Shown here: piece after piece, positions 19,976-23,332 of the stretch
Numbering within the stretch: position 1 is the stretch's first letter
Layout: every line of letters begins with the position of its first letter
Source: Hemicentrotus pulcherrimus
Lineage: Eukaryota > Echinodermata > Echinoidea > Camarodonta > Strongylocentrotidae
Assembly (NCBI GenBank): GCA_003118195.1
Contig: BEXV01002390.1
Location: 1-23,332, forward strand
Direction of reading: 5' to 3'
DNA length: 23,332 nucleotides
Position numbers and translations under genes: made by a program
Notes under the pieces: generated by a model
Databases searched by the model: none
What the model was told of the DNA's origin: nothing
The model's input: only the letters and a program-made list of their open reading frames with translations

Positions 19976-21884
19976 GGGGAAGGAAACAATTACACACATT
20001 TATTTTTTTAAATTATATTATTTATTCATCCAATCATTCATTCATTCATCCGTCCAAACATTTTTTTTCTTCTTCTCTCACTCATTTTATATCAAATTCA
20101 CACCTTATTTCCTTTACCAATTCTCTATAAAATCTCTATATGTCTGAAAGAATAAATCAATTCTTTACAGTTCACTAGAAATATATATAAATATTCTTTA
20201 AAAACAGCTGATCATTGATGTAATAATTATTTATTCACACCACTTTTTTTCTCCATAAATAATATTCTCCTTGGAACAGTGTATTTCTTATTTTCTTATC
20301 AACCAGTTTTTAGAGAATAAACTTATAATAAATTGATTTGAAAAAAAAAATGAATAAATGAACTTTTATTACCACACTGTGTTGAATATTCTACAGCAAA
20401 AGTATTCAAGTTTTGACATTCTATCAAACATATATACTGCTATAATACATCACAATTGAAAGGGCAGACATTGCAAAAACAACATCTCAGAATTTAGCCC
20501 CAAATTTACTTATTATAAAGACATTTCATCAAGTAATAAATGCAAACCAGAAATATTAATTGAGCATATATATTCCAAGTCACCTGTACTGCTATGAAGA
20601 ACTATAATTGAAGAGACTTAAATCTCAGGATATCCGATACTGCAATACACTATTCAGTGAAACCTTATAGTGACAAGTTTTTCTGACATCATTATTCATC
20701 AGGTATAATAATAGTTCTGAAACTGATTACCCTCAAATGTACACAGTAGATACTAAATAGCCAAAGAGTGCACAATCTTATCGGTTTACATCTAGTGAAA
20801 TTATTCCATATATTCCATATAATTGTTCTGTTATCAAATCTCTTCTTTTCTATTTTGGGCCAAAATTCAAACCAATGTACAAAAAAGATCTATGGGTTCG
20901 TATAAGGTGTGTAACTGTGCATTACACATCTGTGAATTCTTCTCGTTTTAATATGGAAAACGTGGCTCACTTGATGTGAATTTCTTGCTTTTTATCGTTA
21001 ATGATGTATGCAAATCACTTGGTTGAGAGCAAACCAGACAATGTTATAACAAAGTTCTATATGTTTATCTCAGGTTATCCATACCTGCAGAATCAAAGCA
21101 CATGTAGAGTGCAAACCATTTGCAAAAATTAGAGCAACAGAATCAGATACAGCAGGTACTATGAAGCTTATAGAATAAATATACAAATACAGTGTACCTC
21201 ACAACAATTCAAAATTCAAGTGCATTTTTTTTTTAAAACTCCTAATGTAATCAACTCTTCTAAGTTCCACTTGAGTTTGCCTTCGTGTAAAGTTGTGCAA
21301 CTGTCAAAATGTGTCCCAAGAATTTTATTTCATTACACAGAACAAAAGTCTCAGATTGTTCTGTTTTGCTTGAAGATTATTGAAAGCTCTCTCCAGTTTT
21401 AAACGGCTTCACAGTCAATCATCCAGTGGATAAGCTTTATAGACAAGTGGCAAAATATACAAGAATGATCTGTATTCGTAGTCTGTATGAATGAGTTCTT
21501 TTTTTTCTTTTTTGCATAGACTGAGGAATTTACTATTATACAAAGAGAAGAAAATAAGAGTTTTTTCCTGACGTCAAGTAGGGCTTTAAGCCCTGGTCTC
21601 CCCAACATTTGCGACAGTTATAGACTACAGAACACTTGTAATTGTAAAACACAAGATGTCACTATAGTATCATTCTCCAGGTCAAGAGAGCCTATTTACA
21701 TCGTAGCCAATCCACACCAGACACAATCCCTGTAATGTGAATTTAGATGTCATGTCCTACAACTACTTGAAACTTGTAAAATGCTGGAACATGTGTATTG
21801 AAGCCCCTCTAAACTTGTTGGGAGCCCCAAAAATTTGATGGCAAAAATTCACTTAAATTGTATAATGCGAAATAGGATGCCATT
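19976..21884 (-). other. AT-rich DNA, possibly the 3' UTR side of the THAP gene
   Basis: Simple (ATTC)n words at 20025-20050 and many A/T runs. On the minus strand an AATAAA lies at about 20364-20369 (plus tttatt), a possible poly(A) signal for the THAP-type gene. Short open frames (21220, 21399, 21809) lack family resemblance. Confidence 0.3.
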
Positions 21885-22316
21885 TTAACTACAATTATGT
21901 AGGTTTTTATAAACAAATATGTTTGAAAACAAATATTGATGAAATGTGACAAAATTGGGGTTTTCTGTAAATGCGTTCCCTCCAAAGTTGTGTTGAAGTA
22001 GGTCAAGCTGATCCTGGCTAAAGAGCTTGCTTTCGTGGACTTCCTGCAAGAGACTGAAGAGATTCCTGTTTTTTCCATCTCTCCTGTTTACCCTCTGTTT
22101 CACCACTTTAAGCTGTTTCTTGGCACCCTGCAGTTGCTGTCTGGTTATCTTAGTTTCTGATCAACTCAGACCAGAAAAGGAAAAGTCATGTTCTTTTGTA
22201 ATGTCATAGGATTTCTTTGGAGGCACGGAAACACTTTCAGATGTTGTACATGGTTTGTGTACATGATGGGAGTCTTGAGCCATGGGTCTGTTTACAGGGA
22301 GGATGTCGCACAGCAC
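21885..22316 (-). pseudogene. THAP / P-transposase-type linker and coiled coil, interrupted by TGA
   Basis: One minus-strand frame, open from 22316 to 21885 apart from a TGA at 22163-22161. The first part (VPPKKSYDITKEHDFSFSGL) resembles the linker after a THAP domain. The part after the TGA is Lys/Arg/Gln-rich and helical (GAKKQLKVVKQRVNRRD, then LFSLLQEVHESKLFSQDQL and LDLLQHNFGG), as in the leucine-zipper coiled coil of THAP9 and P-element transposases. An acceptor at 22288 gives phase 2, matching the THAP exon's donor; another at 22157 would skip the TGA but enters in phase 1. So either splicing avoids the TGA, or the gene is broken, or CGA became TGA. Confidence 0.5.
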
Positions 22317-22733
22317 TTAGGAAGGAGATATGGGTAACATCCTTTTTCCTCTCTTGGGTGTATCCCTGCATTACAATAAAAGCAAATGGAAAAAATATTG
22401 ATTTTTTTCTCATAATATGACAATTGTTCTAATATTCATGGTATTTCATATGATTTTTAAGACTGAAAGTAACTGGAAGCAGCTTTCAGCCAATCGCAAA
22501 GCAGTATTTAATAATGATGCCAAGAAGTCATAGGCAAATTAGATAGAAATATGTGCGGTGGGCTTTTTAGGCTAAACTAGCCTGGTTGGATAACTTCCTG
22601 TGATGTGAAATATAACAGGCTAGCCTTAGCTTTGCCTTTCGGGCTTTATAAATTAGAGTATTTATCTAGACTATCTAGAGTAGTCTAGACTAGAGTAGAG
22701 TCTACATCTAGTATAAAGAAGTTGACAATATAG
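22317..22733. other. Presumed THAP intron with ctaga-rich palindromes
   Basis: I searched the minus strand for the second half of the THAP domain (Trp, C-x2-H, AVP) and did not find it. Positions 22665-22712 consist of repeated ctaga/tctag words that pair with one another. Confidence 0.4.
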
Positions 22734-22847
22734 CAGGCACGTAGCCAGAGTTTGATTTTAGGGGGGGGGGGGCGCATACATGTAATCGATCGAGGTAAAA
22801 AAAAAAGGGGGGTCTATAAAGTTTAACCGATCGTCGCTACGTGCCTG
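22734..22847. mobile_element. 114-bp foldback with caggcacgtagc ends and a G run
   Basis: The 12-bp ends are perfect inverted copies (caggcacgtagc at 22734-22745, gctacgtgcctg at 22836-22847). Inside are a run of G (about 22762-22772), an A run and a second G run. The same 12-mer beside G and A runs occurs at 1817. Confidence 0.65.
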
Positions 22848-22939
22848 ATTATAAGATTACATTAAGATAAGATAACATTAATTATATGTTCTAGACTTTT
22901 TGTTAATATAATCAAGCTCATGGAGTTAATATTTCCGAG

Positions 22940-23110
22940 TTGGGCTCTCTGACATTTGGAGTTGCGGCTCAAGCGCAGCAGAATTTTCCCATCACCGCCC
23001 TCAGGACCTTAACCCATGCCTGCGCCAGCCCTGCGGGCGTGGACTGGCGCGCTCCGCTGCTACAGGAACGTTATCTGCGGTCGCTTGTCATGAAACAATA
23101 CCGGAGTACG
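22940..23110. other. GC-rich island of unknown origin
   Basis: About 60% GC with about 15 CpG, abruptly different from AT-rich flanks. A plus-strand frame is open to a TGA at 23120-23122 (its end reads LQERYLRSLVMKQYRSTITA), but I recognise no family. It is not a tRNA, 5S or U1/U2 snRNA as far as I can tell. It could be an unrecognised SINE, an exon, a CpG-rich regulatory patch, or foreign DNA. Confidence 0.35.
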
Positions 23111-23181
23111 ATCACTGCATGAACTACATTTTTAGCTCTAAAATCTACTTATTAATCAACATAACATTAAGAAGAACTTAC

Positions 23182-23332
23182 CTGTGAAAGATTATGCAGT
23201 TTCCTTCCTTTCTTAGGTTCGAACAACCAAATGCAACGCACGAACCTGGCCCATCCAAATTTTTCCACGTATGTTGTGCACAGTATCTTGTTGGGTCGTT
23301 CGTTTTTCTGCCCTCCTTAGTAATGGCGGCCA
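23182..23332 (-). CDS. THAP zinc-finger protein, first exon (5' end at window edge)
   Basis: On the minus strand the window starts with TG GCC GCC, so the ATG probably straddles the edge (first base outside). The frame is open for 49 whole codons and ends at a strong donor, CACAG|GTAAGT, phase 2. It contains SCVAFGCSN...GNCIIFH plus a split Arg codon: the C-x4-C pair and the FHR motif that begin a C2CH THAP DNA-binding domain. About 30 residues precede the first Cys, more than usual since THAP domains normally sit at the extreme N-terminus. The rest of the domain (Trp, C-x2-H, AVP) must come from a later exon, which I did not find. THAP proteins include transcription factors and P-element-type transposases. 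Confidence 0.7.

Overview
The window is animal (metazoan) nuclear DNA: AT-rich, intron-containing, and dense in short inverted-repeat elements and microsatellites. There are no operons or ribosome binding sites. Gene content and repeat style suggest a marine invertebrate deuterostome, most likely an echinoderm such as a sea urchin. That is inference, because no marker gene is present.

Three genes can be supported. (1) A complete four-exon gene on the minus strand (13265-19384) encodes a 481-residue monocarboxylate-transporter-like protein of the major facilitator superfamily (SLC16 type). All three introns split a glycine codon after its first base. (2) The plus strand between about 5960 and 9750 holds a chain of short exons that enter and leave in phase 1. 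One is a clear EGF-like domain (7406-7519), another may be part of a GAIN domain. Together they look like the ectodomain of a mosaic surface protein, perhaps an adhesion GPCR; no membrane part was found in the window. (3) At the right edge the minus strand carries the first half of a THAP zinc-finger domain (23182-23332). Coiled-coil coding sequence of the THAP / P-transposase kind follows at 21885-22316. The second half of the THAP domain was not found, and an in-frame TGA breaks the coiled-coil frame.

Layout: 1-620, AT-rich DNA ending like the tail of a non-LTR retrotransposon; 725-960, a stretch rich in TTTGC words; 1734-1860, a G-rich dispersed repeat; 2498-3250, a decayed reverse transcriptase; 3725-4010, a palindromic minisatellite; 4101-4233, a near-perfect hairpin element; 5961-9749, the plus-strand exon chain, interrupted by a 686-bp foldback element (6124-6809); 10510-11197, an assembly gap; 12179-12748, an inverted-repeat element filled with TACGC words; 13265-19384, the transporter gene, with foldback elements in introns 3 and 1; 19560-19690, a CpG-dense patch, probably the transporter promoter or 5' UTR; 20000-21880, AT-rich DNA that may be the 3' part of the THAP gene; 22734-22847, a short foldback with a G run; 22960-23110, a GC-rich island of unknown origin.

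The transporter and the THAP gene run in the same direction; the EGF-containing gene runs toward the transporter. No functional link between the three genes is apparent. Much of the remaining structure is repetitive DNA, especially foldback elements and elements made internally of repeated short words.
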